The notes beneath the pieces are model-generated. The model had not been told where the DNA came from, made no database searches, and was given only the letters and a program-made list of their open reading frames with translations. Both the position numbers and the translations under genes were made by a program. Shown in pieces: positions 35,445 to 46,554 of a stretch of DNA of 64,000 bases (positions are counted from its first letter, which is position 1; every line of letters begins with the position of its first letter). Source of the DNA: Bugula neritina (Eukaryota; Bryozoa; Gymnolaemata; Cheilostomatida; Bugulidae); contig OZ037772.1 of NCBI GenBank assembly GCA_964035545.1, forward strand, positions 2,426,501-2,490,500. The letters are read 5' to 3'.

Positions 35445-36657
35445 CAAATACTGGGGCTTCACCAGGAGGTCCAGGTCTGCCAGGACTACCCATTTCCCCA
35501 TCTCTCCTTTGCTCACCCTAGAAATACAAACTATTGGTTTATTACCACTTAACCAACAAGATGAATAACAATAACCTGGTAACAGTGTAAGTGTTTACCT
35601 TAGCACCATCAGGTCCAGGTGGTCCCATAGCACCCATAGCACCAGGAGAACCAGTAATTCCTTCTTTGCCATCAGCACCCCGTAGCCCGGGTGGTCCAGC
35701 AATGCCAACTGATCCAACATCTCCCCTTTAACCATCAACACCAGGAGCTCCGAGGAATCCCTGAGGTCCCTGGAAACCAGTGGGTCTTACAACAGCAGAT
35801 GATATTCATATTATCATGAGTTAGGAGTTGCCTTACCTTCTTACCAAGTAGGATAACTCTTAGAGTCAAGATTCTGTTGATGGCCAATAACTAAGGTCAA
35901 CGATTGGTTACACTTAATTCATACCTTTAGGTCCTTGTTCGCCGGGAATTCCCGGAAGCTCCGTGGGGTCCCTGAGGACTAGTTGGCCCAAACAATCCAG
36001 TTGGTCCAGAAGCACCCTGTGGCCCAGCTGGCCCCTATAGTAATAAATATATTTAGGAGACACAACTTAACTGTGAGATATTAGTGAATTATAATTTCTG
36101 TAATATTATTGTATTGTATAACATATTATATTATGGTGTATTATACTGCACTGTTGTGTAATATATTACATCATGTGATGTCACTGAAGCAACTTTAGTA
36201 TTAACATAAATAAACTAAAACAAATAAACAACTACAGGATTGACTAGTGGAAAACCAGAGAACTGAAATAAATAGAAAACTGAATAAAGAATGTTCCTGC
36301 CTTATCACCCTTGTCTCCTTGAGCACCTTCAGGTCCCTGGTTACCGGGGATTCCCACTGGATTCATGGGGCCAGGAGGTCCTTGATCACCCTGCTCCCCA
36401 GGTCTACCATCAGCACCCAGTACTCCAGGTAAACCGTCTCTGAAAAAATGGACAACAAATTATAAAAACTAAATCAAATAAAAAGTTCCAAGAAGCTAAA
36501 TAGGGTAGAGTAAAGCACAAAAAATACCTTCATTCAGATCCGGGTTCTCCAGTGACCCCCCTTTAGCCGGTTGGACCAGGCATACCAGTTCGTGCAGTTT
36601 CTCCTGTCTTTCCATTTCTGCCATCCAGACCAGGTTCTCCAGCTTGTTCGACAGGTC
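35445..36657 (-). pseudogene. Gly-X-Y collagen exons with stops and Gly losses
   Basis: Triplet Gly-X-Y coding is obvious in five exons (36657-36528, 36439-36301, 36034-35925, 35785-35599, 35517-35445), but the repeat is broken. Expected Gly positions read Glu (GPVEQA), Ala (GETART), stop (GSE then TGA), Asn (GPMNPV), Ser (GPTSPQ) and Arg (GEQRRD). Two TAA codons fall in GPTG-stop-RGV and GVDG-stop-RGD. An extra G in the third exon shifts the frame, since GIPGEQGPK is readable only after the shift. Exon borders still carry splice consensus. Fibrillar collagens need an uninterrupted triplet, so this stretch could not make a normal chain as written. Confidence 0.8.
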
Positions 36658-36920
36658 CTATGAACCAAGCAGCACCAGTATGCATTACAAGTGGTCATTT
36701 ATTAATTCTGGAACACCACATTTCTCAACATTTCTGGTATATTTCTTTGTTTTCTTGTTTTTACTAAGACAATGCATCATGTGGCAAACAATATGGTAAA
36801 AATGATCCATGGAAACCAGTCAGAGTAACTATCATACATAGTAATCCTGCCAGTTGAAATAACAAGCACTGCTGGGATTCAATATGATTACTTAGCCTAC
36901 TCCCTGCCTTAGTGCAGACT

Positions 36921-37155
36921 AGCTGTGAGGAGAACCCCAGCATATAGCATATCTGTGAGGGAAACCCCAGCATATAGAATATCTGTGAGGGAAACCCCAG
37001 CATATAGCATAGGTGTGAGAGGAATTCCAGCATATATAATAGCTGTGAGGGAAACCCCAGCATATAGCATAGCTGTGAGGGAAACCCCGGCATATATCAT
37101 AGGTGTGAGGGGAATTCCAGCATATTAATAGCTGTGAGGGAAACCCCAGGATATT
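36921..37155. repeat. 30-bp minisatellite in collagen intron
   Basis: About eight copies of a 30-bp unit around CTGTGAGGGAAACCCCAGCA followed by TATAGCATAT. Both strands have short open frames (10-residue repeats) only because 30 is a multiple of 3. It lies in the intron between the last Cys-rich exon and the first Gly-X-Y exon. Confidence 0.9.
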
Positions 37156-37510
37156 ATAGAATACCTAAAAAGAACAGAAATACACAAGCAAGGGTGAGTA
37201 ACTCCTCATTCAAAAGTGATACTATACTACATTGACTTAATCTGTACTTGTTATTTAACAGTAGTCATGCTAAAAAAGAATACATTTCTTAAGATTTTAA
37301 GATTTAAAAGTTTAAAGTAATTGAGATGTAATTGTAAAGTAATTGCAAAAAATCAATTACATTAGATATGTAATTAATTACAATTACATATGAGTCATTA
37401 CTCAAGTCACTAGCAGGATATATAGACACAACTTTGGTTGTGGCTACAAGAGATGTAGAATAACTTGTTAAGCAACTAACAGTGCAAGTTATTATGACTA
37501 GCAAACTTTT

Positions 37511-38010
37511 ACTGTAACTATACTAACAGAGTAACTATACTAACAGAGTAACTATACGAACAGAGTAACTATACTAACAGAGTAGCTGTACTAACAGAGT
37601 AACTATACTAACAGAGTAACTGTACTAACAGAGTAACTATACTAACAGAGTAACTGTACTAACAGAGTAACTATACTAACAGAGTAACTATACTAACAGA
37701 GTAACTGTACTAACAGAGTAACTATACTAACAGAGTAACTGTACTAACAGAGTAACTGTACTAACAGAGTAACTATACTAACAGAGTAACTATACTAACA
37801 GAGTAACTGTACTAACAGAGTAACTGTACTAACAGAGTAACTATACTAACAGAGTAACTATACTAACAGAGTAACTATACTAACAGAGTAACTGTACTAA
37901 CAGAGTAACTGTACTAACAGAGTAACTATACTAACAGAGTAACTGTACTAACAGAGTAACTGTACTAACAGAGTAACTATACTAACAGAGTAACTATACT
38001 AACAGAGTAA
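37511..38010. repeat. 17-bp minisatellite in collagen intron
   Basis: About 29 copies of ACTGTACTAACAGAGTA or ACTATACTAACAGAGTA, with the G/A difference alternating irregularly. The array begins a few bases inside the intron from the splice donor at 38,015, so on the minus strand the donor context GTAAGTTACTCTG runs directly into the first unit. The unit length equals that of the large satellite. Confidence 0.95.
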
Positions 38011-38015
38011 CTTAC

Positions 38016-38907
38016 CATCATTCTGTAGGTCCAGCCGATCATCAAAGAGTCTGTCCTGCTCAGCATCAGAAAGATCTGGATTGTTGAGAGGATAAAGCTG
38101 ATAGCATATGTTGGATATGCATTCAGTAAACTCAGATCCACATTGTTCATCTTCAGTACAGTCTATTAATAGAAACAAAACTCTATAAATAGCGAACTAG
38201 TCACTAAATAACCTCACATATCTCACATACACAACATATCTCTATTTTTGATAATTGACTCACAGTATAAGTGATTTCAGTTAGTCATGACTCACAGCAT
38301 AAGTTACAGCAGCTACTTGGACTCGCAGTATAAATTATAGTAGGTAGTCATAACTCATAGTATGAAAGTCATCAATAACTCGCAATGTAGGTCATAGCGA
38401 CTACTCACCTGACAGCCCTCTTTACAGACACCATGGTGACAGATTTGTCCTTCACTAGGACAGGATGTGTTGTCAGTGCACGGATAGAAGCACCTGCAAA
38501 AAATGCTGATAATCACACCAAGTGTGATGCCTCGTTTCTACTAAAAAATCGCAAATAAAATATGTGGAAAATAAAGCAAATTCAGCTTTAAGGTTACACT
38601 CTGTTATGTAAATACATAACAAAAATCATTCAAAAATCCTGGCCAGCACAGATATAAGTACAACAGAAAGCAACACTTTTAAACTCCAATAGAGTTTAAA
38701 ACAAAGATTTCGCATTCAAACCTGAAGAACATTCTACTAGTTCTGAGTGATAAAGATCCTAGACAACAGTTCTGTCATCTGGTGAAGCCTGCTGATAACA
38801 TCTTTTCTCCGAACAGATCTGCAGCTTCCCACAGTCTCTGTCAAGGTCACATACCCCAACACAGGCACCACACTCGCAGGTGAAGCCACACGCACAGTTC
38901 TCAGGGT
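38016..38907 (-). CDS. Cys-rich N-terminal exons of the collagen locus
   Basis: Three exons each encode a small Cys-rich repeat with spacing roughly C-x4-C-x6/8-C-x4-C: CDLDRDCGKLQICSEKRC (about 38,780-38,907), CTDNTSCPSEGQICHHGVC (38,409-38,493) and CTEDEQCGSEFTECISNIC (38,016-38,162). The last continues into an Asp/Leu-rich acidic segment and ends with one base that completes the first collagen Gly codon. They look like a disulfide-rich N-propeptide, but I do not recognise a named family. The donor of the 38,409 exon (GTGAGT) gives phase 0 while the next exon needs phase 1, so either another donor is used or the frame is broken. Confidence 0.55.
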
Positions 38908-38916
38908 CTGAAGAGC

Positions 38917-39389
38917 AGTATAAACTAGTAATATAACTTGGTAATATAAACTAGTAATATAACTTGGTAATATAAACTAGTAATATAACTTTGTAATATA
39001 AACTAGTAATATAATTCGGTAACGTAAACTAGTAATATAACTTCGTAACATAAACTAGTAATATAACTTGGCAAAATAAACTAGTAATATAACTTGGTAA
39101 CATAAACTAGTAATATAACTTGGTAACATAAACTACTAATATAACTTCGTAACATAAACTAGTAATATAACTGGGTAGTATAACTTGGTAATATAAACTA
39201 GTAATACAACTTGGTAGCATCAACTAGTAATATAACTTGGTAACATAAACTAGTAATATAACTTGGTAACATAAACTAGTAATATAACTTGGTAACATAA
39301 ACTATTAATATAACTTGGTAACATAAACTAGTAATATAACTTGGTAATATAAACTAGTAATATAACTTGGTAATATAAACTAGTAATTT
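38917..39389. repeat. 26-bp minisatellite
   Basis: About 18 copies of a 26-bp unit, ATAAACTAGTAATATAACTT followed by GGTAAT or GGTAAC. It lies just upstream (minus strand) of the most 5' Cys-rich collagen exon found. Confidence 0.92.
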
Positions 39390-39390
39390 A

Positions 39391-39512
39391 ATTAAATTAA
39401 TAAGTAAATAAATAAATAAATAGTGTTACTAGACAAAGACAGACAAGATTTAGTCAAATAAATAAATTAATAAGTAAATAAATAAATAAATAGTGTTACT
39501 AGACTAAGACAG
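39391..39512. repeat. 70-bp direct duplication
   Basis: A segment starting TTAATAAGTAAATAAATAAA and running into TAGTGTTACTAGAC is repeated once with a 70-bp period, immediately after the 26-bp minisatellite. Confidence 0.8.
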
Positions 39513-41936
39513 ACTGAGTTAGACAATGAATTAGTAAACTGTCAAGTTGGTTAATATGATTACAATAATATAGCCTACCCAGTGAGCCCACTCCCTCAAC
39601 ACCTCCAACTACCCACAGTCAGAAACAACCGCAGGGATCAAAAATTCACAGACGGGAAAAAGATCCCTGTAACCCAGTACAATCTCTAGAACACAAAAAT
39701 CTCAAACCAGCAGGCTGTGAATTCTGTGATTATGCTTTTCTTTGGCTCCACTCTTTTAGCACTACCGACGGTAGCACAAGTCAAAGGAGGTGTAACGGTA
39801 TGGAACTTCTCTATTATTCAATATTTTATTCTAGTTACAGTTAGTCGTAGTCATACTGGTCAAGTTTTACAACTTGAAGATAGACCAAAAAAATTGAAAG
39901 CATATATGTCTATTAGTGTGCAACTTGAAATGTAACTTAGAAAAGAGAGAAACAGTTAATTTTAACGCATGGTCTTCAATTAGCAATGCAAAATAAAATC
40001 AAATACTAATACAGTTATAGTTATACTCATACCGTAATAGTTATAGTAATAACCATCTTCATAACCATAATCATAATGATCATCATCATGTAGCCTACTA
40101 CTACTAGCACTACTGCTACTACTAGTGGTAGTATTACTATTAGTATTAGTATTACTCTAATACTATTACTATTAGTAGTTAGTACTGTGATTATTAGTAC
40201 TAGTAGTAGTACTAGTACTAGCTTAAATTATCTAGCAATAATCTGGCAAAGACTATCACTATGACTATGAGTATCAGATTCAGTATGAGATTGAGTATGG
40301 GATTGAGTATCAGTATGAGTATGACTATCATAGTCATACTCATACTGATACTCAACTATGTGCTATGTTATCTGACTAAGAGTAAGAGTAAGACGAAGTG
40401 CAAGTGTTACAATAAATAAATAATACTTATTCAGATTGAGATTATTCTATATAGTCAAAATTGAATTTCCTACATTATTTATTTCATAATATTGATTGAA
40501 TTAAGAACATTTATAATTGTATCGCGATAGCCCTGATGGCTGATACAGACATAAAATGGAAGCAAATATTACTTCTCAGCAGTTTGAAAGAAATCAACTA
40601 AAATTCGCCTGAAATCAATACGGCGACGCTTATCGTACTTCCAGCTTTGCGATCAATTTAAAAGTTGTAGTTTGCGGGCTTACATGAGTACTCTTAGCGA
40701 GTTAATATCGATCATTAATTTCTATCTAGCCTTGCTTCTCAAAAATGGATTTTAAAGTCATAAAAACCATACAATTGGATATTGCTTAAGTACAATGAGA
40801 GGCGTGAGCGCACCGTCTAGATCATCGAACTCAATAATATCCAGGTATATTCCAGCTCAGTGGTCTAGATAATCTTGTCGCATTGTAAAATAAATTATGC
40901 TATATGCTTGCCGTACCCACTAGGATTAGTGATGACTGAGCATAAGTTGCTTTATACTTGTGACTTAAAAGTTGTAGTTTTTAACTCGATTTGACGAAAC
41001 TTATTATCCTTATTTTGCTTGAAAAGGATGCTACGCTTTAAAGATTTAATTCTCTTGCATAAGCAAGTTGTAAGTAATACTAATAGTAATAGTAATACTA
41101 ATACTAATACTCTAATTAAGTAAGTTGTAGTGTTAATATAATTTTTTATTCATTATGATTATTAATATGAATAAGAATCAATCAATTATAATTATTGAAT
41201 AAGTATAACATGATATTGATATTCATATTGATTATGATCAAGATTATCATTATGATTATGATTATCACTGATAAGGCATAAGCGATAAATGATAATAATA
41301 ATCATTATGATTATGGGTTTATCACTTTTCTTTTTTTTAAGTGATTATCTATATCGTTATGAATATGATTTATGAATTTCATTAATCATAATGAAAGGTG
41401 ATGAACCTAAATAAAATGATATAAATAAATTTAAAAATTATTATAAAATAAAAATATAAATATTTATAATGCATATTTCATTTTGATTTTGTAGTAATTA
41501 TATTTATTATTTTTTAATTTATGTCAACTCACCTTCAATTAGTTATACTCAAGTTATAGTTTTTTATATTCCTAGTGATAGTCTCAGCCCTCACGGCTTA
41601 CAGTTACTGATTGGGATAGACTTTCTACAGCTACTATGTCTACTGGTACTTGGGTACTCCTACTAATGTTGATAGTCATATTGATAGTCCTCTTACCTCT
41701 TACAGTTACACGCATTAGAGCATGTAGCAAGAGGCACACCTCTACAGTTGCCGATTACAGGCTAGCAAGTGTTTTCAGTATGTTGCACATATACAACTCT
41801 GGTGTATTGACTAATTATTTAGCATAGACTTAAGCTCCCGGGCTGTTTTTGGAAAGAAGCTGCTGTAGTAGGCTGCTGATTTTGCAAAAATGGTTGGGGG
41901 ATCGTCCCTGCTTGATGCCTTAGTAAACCTAGTAAT
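39513..41936. other. Non-coding AT-rich, low-complexity region
   Basis: I see no credible gene. The sequence is rich in degenerate TAN trinucleotide and TAT/ATG tracts (for example 40,080-40,215 and 41,075-41,110) that give many short self-complementary segments. The only short frames are unsupported and lack codon character. Confidence 0.6.
40303..40355. repeat. Perfect 25-bp inverted repeat with 3-nt loop
   Basis: Bases 40,303-40,327 are the exact reverse complement of 40,331-40,355, separated by TCA. The arms start TTGAGTATCAGTATGAGTAT. Flanking DNA is made of related GAGTAT-type repeats, so the hairpin may have come from inversion of a local repeat. Confidence 0.95.
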
Positions 41937-42205
41937 TTAGGTTTTACTGTTCATCAGTTCATAGGAGTTCGTTAGAGATGCCTGATTTCCCTCATTAGAT
42001 AGAAGTCGCAACAGTAACTTGTGCCTCAGCTTGAAGCGTCTGTCAGGGAGAGATTCTAGGTTTAGTTTGTCACGTGCCACAGTGATACTGTCTCTGCCTT
42101 TCAATTTAGCAATGAATCTGATTGCATTATTTTGCACCTGTTCTATATCTTTGATGAGGTATTGCAAACGGGGATCTCAAATTGCTGCTGCACCTTCTAG
42201 TTGTG
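41937..42205 (-). pseudogene. LINE reverse-transcriptase C-terminal remnant
   Basis: On the minus strand, ending at TAA 41,937-41,939, the translation contains DPRLQYLIKDIEQVQNNAIR, then GRDSITVARDKLNLESLPDR and FKLRHKLLLRLLSNE. This is the typical C-terminal region of non-LTR retrotransposon ORF2 (LEKVQ..A.RFI, SV...L.L..L..RR). An in-frame TGA stands where the family usually has Trp (WDP). Nothing of the catalytic domain is next to it, so this is a truncated, dead fragment of a LINE of the Jockey/CR1-like type; the exact clade is not certain. Confidence 0.75.
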
Positions 42206-43194
42206 GCCTACTCATACTCATACTCATGTCGATAATTCATTTAGTTTACCTTACTCTTTTAGTTTCAATAAATACAATTATATTAATTATATTTATAATA
42301 ATATTAACTATAATATTTAATTCTATACCATGATTTGATAATTATTATTGTAATCTAAAAATCAAATATGCCTATTAATATTAATTTCATAGTTATGATA
42401 ATAAAAGTGTGAAATTAAATCATTTTTAATGTTCATTCAATGATTTAAGTTTTTATCATTAAAAACAAATGGTTAATTATCGTAATTGATAAGTTAAAGT
42501 TGAGATAATCATAATGGTAGACATAATGATAATCGTGAATAGTATAATTATCACCTAAAGTAAAAGGTAAACCGTTATCATGTTCATAATGACTACATAA
42601 AGTTGAATGTTGCTATGATGGTAAGTTATACTTGTATAATTAAATAAAAGTAATATTATTTAATTTTACATTTCAAGCTGCAATTACAAAGTTTGACCTT
42701 TGATGGTGAAAAGCAATCATCACCATCATCATGCTGATTACTTGCAATCTATTCATATTACTAATTAATCATTAAGCATAACCGTCAGTCATCAGACTGA
42801 GTCATATATGGTTGACCTTGTGATTAACATTGGCATTTCGATTTTAGCAGAATCTTTCAAATGACAATGATTATTATCATGTGATAGTCACAAAGTTGAA
42901 ATGTAGTATCGGTTGTCTGAAAATTTCGTGATTTTTCATTAGAATCAGAGATGAGATGTCTGTTCGTGAAAAGTCACAGTCTTTCATTATTGAACTGTGT
43001 GGTTTATAGGCGTGTTATCACTGAACCCCCCTTTGCATAACTAACGCAATACTGAGCCATTAGTTTATATTATTAGTATTAATATATTTGTCTATAACTA
43101 TACTGAGTCAGTAGTTTGTATGTTTAGTATTGAGATATCTATTAGTTCCATGCCGGCTGATTGTGTTTTAAGGGAAGTCTCACAATAAACGAAC
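42206..43194. other. Non-coding AT-rich spacer
   Basis: AT-rich sequence with no recognisable gene. It leads into the start of the valyl-tRNA synthetase remnant and so could hold its ancestral promoter, but no motif is clear. Confidence 0.5.
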
Positions 43195-43347
43195 ATGTCG
43201 GAAGTGAACCCTGGTGATGCGCCAACTGGCGAGGTCAAGGTGAAATCTGAGAAAGAGTTGAAGAAAGAAGCTGCTAAAGCTGCTAAACTAGCCAAGTTTC
43301 AAGCTAAGCAGGATAAACAGAAGGCAGAGTCTGCCACGACTACTGAG
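43195..43347 (+). pseudogene. Valyl-tRNA synthetase N-terminal exon (remnant locus)
   Basis: ATG at 43,195 opens a 54-codon frame ending at TAG 43,357. The Lys/Ala-rich part KELKKEAAKAAKLAKFQAKQ matches the charged linker before the catalytic core of animal cytosolic ValRS (AQLKKEAKKREKLEKF type). Coding probably stops at a donor after Glu at 43,347 (GTGTCT, weak), though the phase does not fit the next exon. The N-terminal GST-like domain of vertebrate ValRS is absent, which is normal in many invertebrates and fungi. Together with 43,734-43,796 and 46,555-46,716 this is what remains of the gene here; most catalytic exons are missing. Confidence 0.65.
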
Positions 43348-43733
43348 GTGTCTGTTTAGTTAGTTACAGGTTCTATATATACTAAGGTAGGTGCAGTAAT
43401 GGAGAAATTGAGAAAGCCTGTGTTCTAGATTAGAAATGTAGCATAAGAAGTTAAGTTTTTGTAAGAATTTCAACTCAAACCCCAAACCAAAATTTGATAA
43501 TAAGATTAAAGTACCTAGGCTATCTCGATTTCTACACTACTGCTCCTGAATGTATATATTTGTGTTACTTTCTATTCATATTTATGGTTGTACTTCTACA
43601 TGAAAGTGTTACTTGAATTACATATTCGTATTGCGACTGTATGGCTGTACTTTTACCTGGAAGTTGTCTGTTTCTGTAGCTAACAATTTCCATTTTATTT
43701 TCTTCAAATTTGATTTTTTTTTTCTGGAAAAAG

Positions 43734-43796
43734 TGAAAGAGAAAAAGAAGGCTGTAGTAATGTATGTCGATGACACACCAGTTGGCCATAAGGAAG
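43734..43796 (+). pseudogene. Valyl-tRNA synthetase second exon (remnant)
   Basis: After the tract TTTTTTTTTTCTGGAAAAAG the frame reads KEKKKAVVMYVDDTPVGHKE, which corresponds to the ValRS segment following the Lys-rich linker (VITYDLPTPPGEKKD in vertebrates). A donor GTTCAG may follow 43,796. The downstream core (HIGH motif, editing domain) is not found in the next 2.7 kb. Confidence 0.6.
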
Positions 43797-44472
43797 GTTC
43801 AGTTCAATTATTCTCTACATTTTATACTCAATTGAGCTCTTCATTCCTTCACTTACTGTTTCAGTTGAAGCACTGATTTATCAGTGTACACTGCTTGGTA
43901 GTGAACACACAGTTATGTGTGTAGGCAGTCTTACTTAAAATTGTTGAAATCATATTAATAAGGAAGCTCACTCTGTAATACTCAAATATAACTCGCTTAA
44001 TCACTATTTGATGCCCTTTGAAAACGTAATAAATTAAGTTGACAGCATAAAAGTGATAATTGAAAAAGACAGCCGATGTAATTATAAACATGAATACCCC
44101 ATATCTAAAGGAGTTATCATTCCCTTTGATTGTTACTCTAAAATTATTTGATTAAGCATGTACAAAGCAAAAATTTTGATGATTGGCTTTTAGAATGAAA
44201 TGCGACTCGGCAAAATTGAATTTCTGACTGAAAATCGTGAAGGTATAAACACTGCTTCAGACTGAAGTAATAAGACATGGTATTCTAATATCCTACATCT
44301 AGGGCTGCCCTACTCATACATTGGATAGCCTCAGATTCAAATACTCCTAACAATCTGTTGTGTGTAAGTTATATAAGTTGTAGTAGTAGTAGTGTCAGGC
44401 CACCGTCTTATTTATTCGTCCTTGTTGGTGGTTAGACTATGGGCCATGAATAGATTATTGTATTTATACATA
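43797..44472. other. Non-coding spacer before the Tc1-like element
   Basis: AT-rich DNA with no supported gene. Short frames here show no family similarity that I recognise. Confidence 0.5.
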
Positions 44473-46075
44473 CAGTGCTGTGAAAAAGTTTAAGGACGCC
44501 TTACTGTTTTTCATAATAGTAATGTTCCAAGTTAATTTTAAGACATAACAAAAACATTTCCATAGGCATGATGCCTATCAAAATGATCCCTAAGATCTCC
44601 TCATCTCATTTATATAAATTATTACTGTCTCTTTTTATATTTTTTTCAAATTCTGGGTGAAACATTGAAATACTATCCGTATATGGGAATTATTCGATGT
44701 TCTTACAATTTGTGTGCACTGTATGACATCAGAATAATTATTTTACTTAAAATATAGAAAAATATTTTTTGGGGTTTGTTATACACCTTATAGCAGCATT
44801 GCAACACACAGTGCACTCAATTTTAGTGTCAACATTTTGTTGGCCAGCCTTTATTCCTAATCAGAAGTCGACAGTGACGAGGCATCGACTCGTACAGCTT
44901 CTCCAACTCATTTTCAGTCACGACATGATGCCATGCATGAATTACAGACTCTGTGAGTGTCACCTTAGTTGCTGGCTTCTTTGAGAAGACTTTTTTAGCC
45001 ATTCTTAATCATAATATTTCATAGGGTTCAAGTTAGGGCTTCGTGCTTGCCAGTTGAGCGTTGAGACCGTCTACTTTTTTATTCACTCTTTAACACTCTT
45101 CGACCAATGACATGGTGCATTGTCATCTTGAAATATGTAAATTACATCTGGAAAAAAGGTTTTTATAATTGGAAGAAGTTTAGCATTGAGATTATTTATA
45201 TATTTTTGGGTACTAACTACTAACATCATTCCAGAGCAAATACTGAGTCCACCTACACCTTTTGATGTTATACAACCCCAAAACATAACACTGATTATAG
45301 AGTGCCTAATTGTTCTAAGTATACATTGGCGGCTATATTTCTCATACTGGTATCTTCTAACACAATCTTTTCAGGATGACTATTCACATTAAATATGGAT
45401 TCATCTGAAATAATTACTTTTTTTCTAATCATTCACTGTCTAACTACCATACTCCCTGGCCCACCGTAAACGGTTTTTTTGCTGCTTCTCGGTTGGTAGA
45501 GGCTTCCTCTTGCTTTGCGGCCATGTAAACCAAGGCTCAGCAATCTTACCTCATCAGAAATGTCTAAGCTGGTGTTCTTGTTGATTCTGACCCTTCCTTG
45601 CCAACTCATGACTTGTTTTATGGCAATCCTTTTTGCTGATCCCAATGAGAACCTTGTAATCTCTCGGTGTGCTTATTTTTAGTCGTCCACTTTTAGGTCC
45701 ATCTGCTACACTGCCAGTCTCCATAAACTTCTTGATAATTTGATGTACAGTTGTCTTTGCTTTGCCAACCTTTTCAGATATTTTCCTAAGGGAATATCCC
45801 TTCTTATGCAAAAAAATTATTACAAACCTTGCTTCTGAAGTAAGATTTGCAGCTCTCATTTTGTCTATGCGCAGCAGCCAAGTGGACACCATGTAAAAGC
45901 TCACAACTAAATGACAGATTTCAAATTATAAAGGGAAGTCATACTTTATGATAACATGATGCCATGCACAAAGTCAAATTTCACTATTTAGCTTTTTGTG
46001 GTAAAAAAAGCGATAAACTTTGGTTACATAAAAATACAGGAGTTGCGCTTCCCTAACTGCTTGTGTAGTTGGCCC
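44473..46075 (-). mobile_element. Decayed Tc1/mariner-like element
   Basis: The left end is TA (44,471-44,472) followed by CAGTGCTGTGAAAAAGTTTA, a standard Tc1-type terminus with TA target. The right end is degenerate; a weak match to its inverse lies at about 46,028-46,070, so the end is approximate. The interior carries a minus-strand transposase broken by frameshifts and stops. The element sits between the valyl-tRNA synthetase remnants. Confidence 0.8.
44940..45859 (-). pseudogene. Tc1-like transposase, multiply disrupted
   Basis: Starting at ATG 45,859, MRAANLTSEARFVIIFLHKK and SLRKISEKVGKAKTTVHQII form the paired helix-turn-helix DNA-binding region, followed by ETGSVADGPKSGR. The frame then shifts (about 45,600) to LGLHGRKAR, shifts again to MFWGCITSKGVGG and IFQDDNAPCHWSKSVKE (second catalytic Asp region), and ends in a stop-containing stretch with ARSPNLNPMK where the family has SPDLNPIE. 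The third acidic catalytic residue is therefore Lys here. The reading frame needs several corrections, so no active transposase can be made. Confidence 0.8.
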
Positions 46076-46154
46076 GAAAATAGGTGGAAAACATAACAAC
46101 AGTAAAAATTAATAGGTGGAAACTGTAGAACACATTCTAAGGGTCATTTTAATA

Positions 46155-46370
46155 TATTATATTGAGTATATATTGAGTATGTATTGAGTATATATTGAGT
46201 ATATATTGAGTATGTATTGAGTATGTATTGAGTATATATTGAGTATATATTGAGTATATATTGAGTATGTATTGAGTATATATTGAGTATATATTGAGTA
46301 TGTATTGAATATTTATTGAGTATATATTGAGTATATATTGGGTATATATTGAGTATGTATTGAGTATGTA
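46155..46370. repeat. 11-bp minisatellite
   Basis: About 20 copies of ATTGAGTATAT or ATTGAGTATGT. The minus-strand open frames across it (YSIYTQYILN type) are products of the repeat and are not genes. Confidence 0.93.
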
Positions 46371-46554
46371 CACACCTCCAACTCTCTCTTCTCATTTATA
46401 GTAAAGCAGCGAGCTACATTTCTCTAACTACTTATTGATAATTTACTTTCTTTTCTTCACGGACTAGACATTTCCTTTGAGTAAATTAACCCCAGTTTCA
46501 GTTTGTCAGAGAAGACAACTCTGAACATTGTTCCATTTCTTGCCTGTTATACAG

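Larger units (their letters stand above)
33384..38907 (-). pseudogene. Fibrillar-type collagen locus with degraded Gly-X-Y region
   Basis: Exons, 5' to 3' on the minus strand: Cys-rich 38907-~38780, 38493-38409 and 38162-38016; Gly-X-Y 36657-36528, 36439-36301, 36034-35925, 35785-35599 and 35517-35445; then 35302-35204, 34860-34766, 34461-34294, 33934-33761 and 33530-33384. The join 38016/36657 makes a Gly codon and starts the triplet pattern, tying the Cys-rich exons to the collagen. The Gly-X-Y exons contain two TAA codons (both after Gly, before Arg-Gly), one TGA replacing an expected GGA, Gly replaced by Glu, Ala, Asn, Ser and Arg, an extra G in 36034-35925 and a missing base at the start of 35785-35599. 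One intron has a GC donor (after 36301). Downstream exons stay in frame with good splice sites. In animals fibrillar collagens are secreted and trimerise through the COLFI domain. Either the gene is decaying or this region has consensus errors; I favour decay. Phases of the two most 5' exons did not resolve. Confidence 0.75.

Noticed and set aside
36764-37128. Short frames on both strands with 10-residue repeats (TPAYSI type)
   Set aside because: They are translations of a 30-bp minisatellite inside an intron.
39717-39935. 72-codon plus-strand frame starting MNSVIMLFFGSTLLALPTVA, which resembles a signal peptide
   Set aside because: Isolated in AT-rich DNA, with no similarity that I recognise, no adjoining exon and no codon bias. 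The hydrophobic start is not enough.
46144-46395. Minus-strand frames rich in YSIYTQYILN
   Set aside because: Translation of an 11-bp minisatellite.
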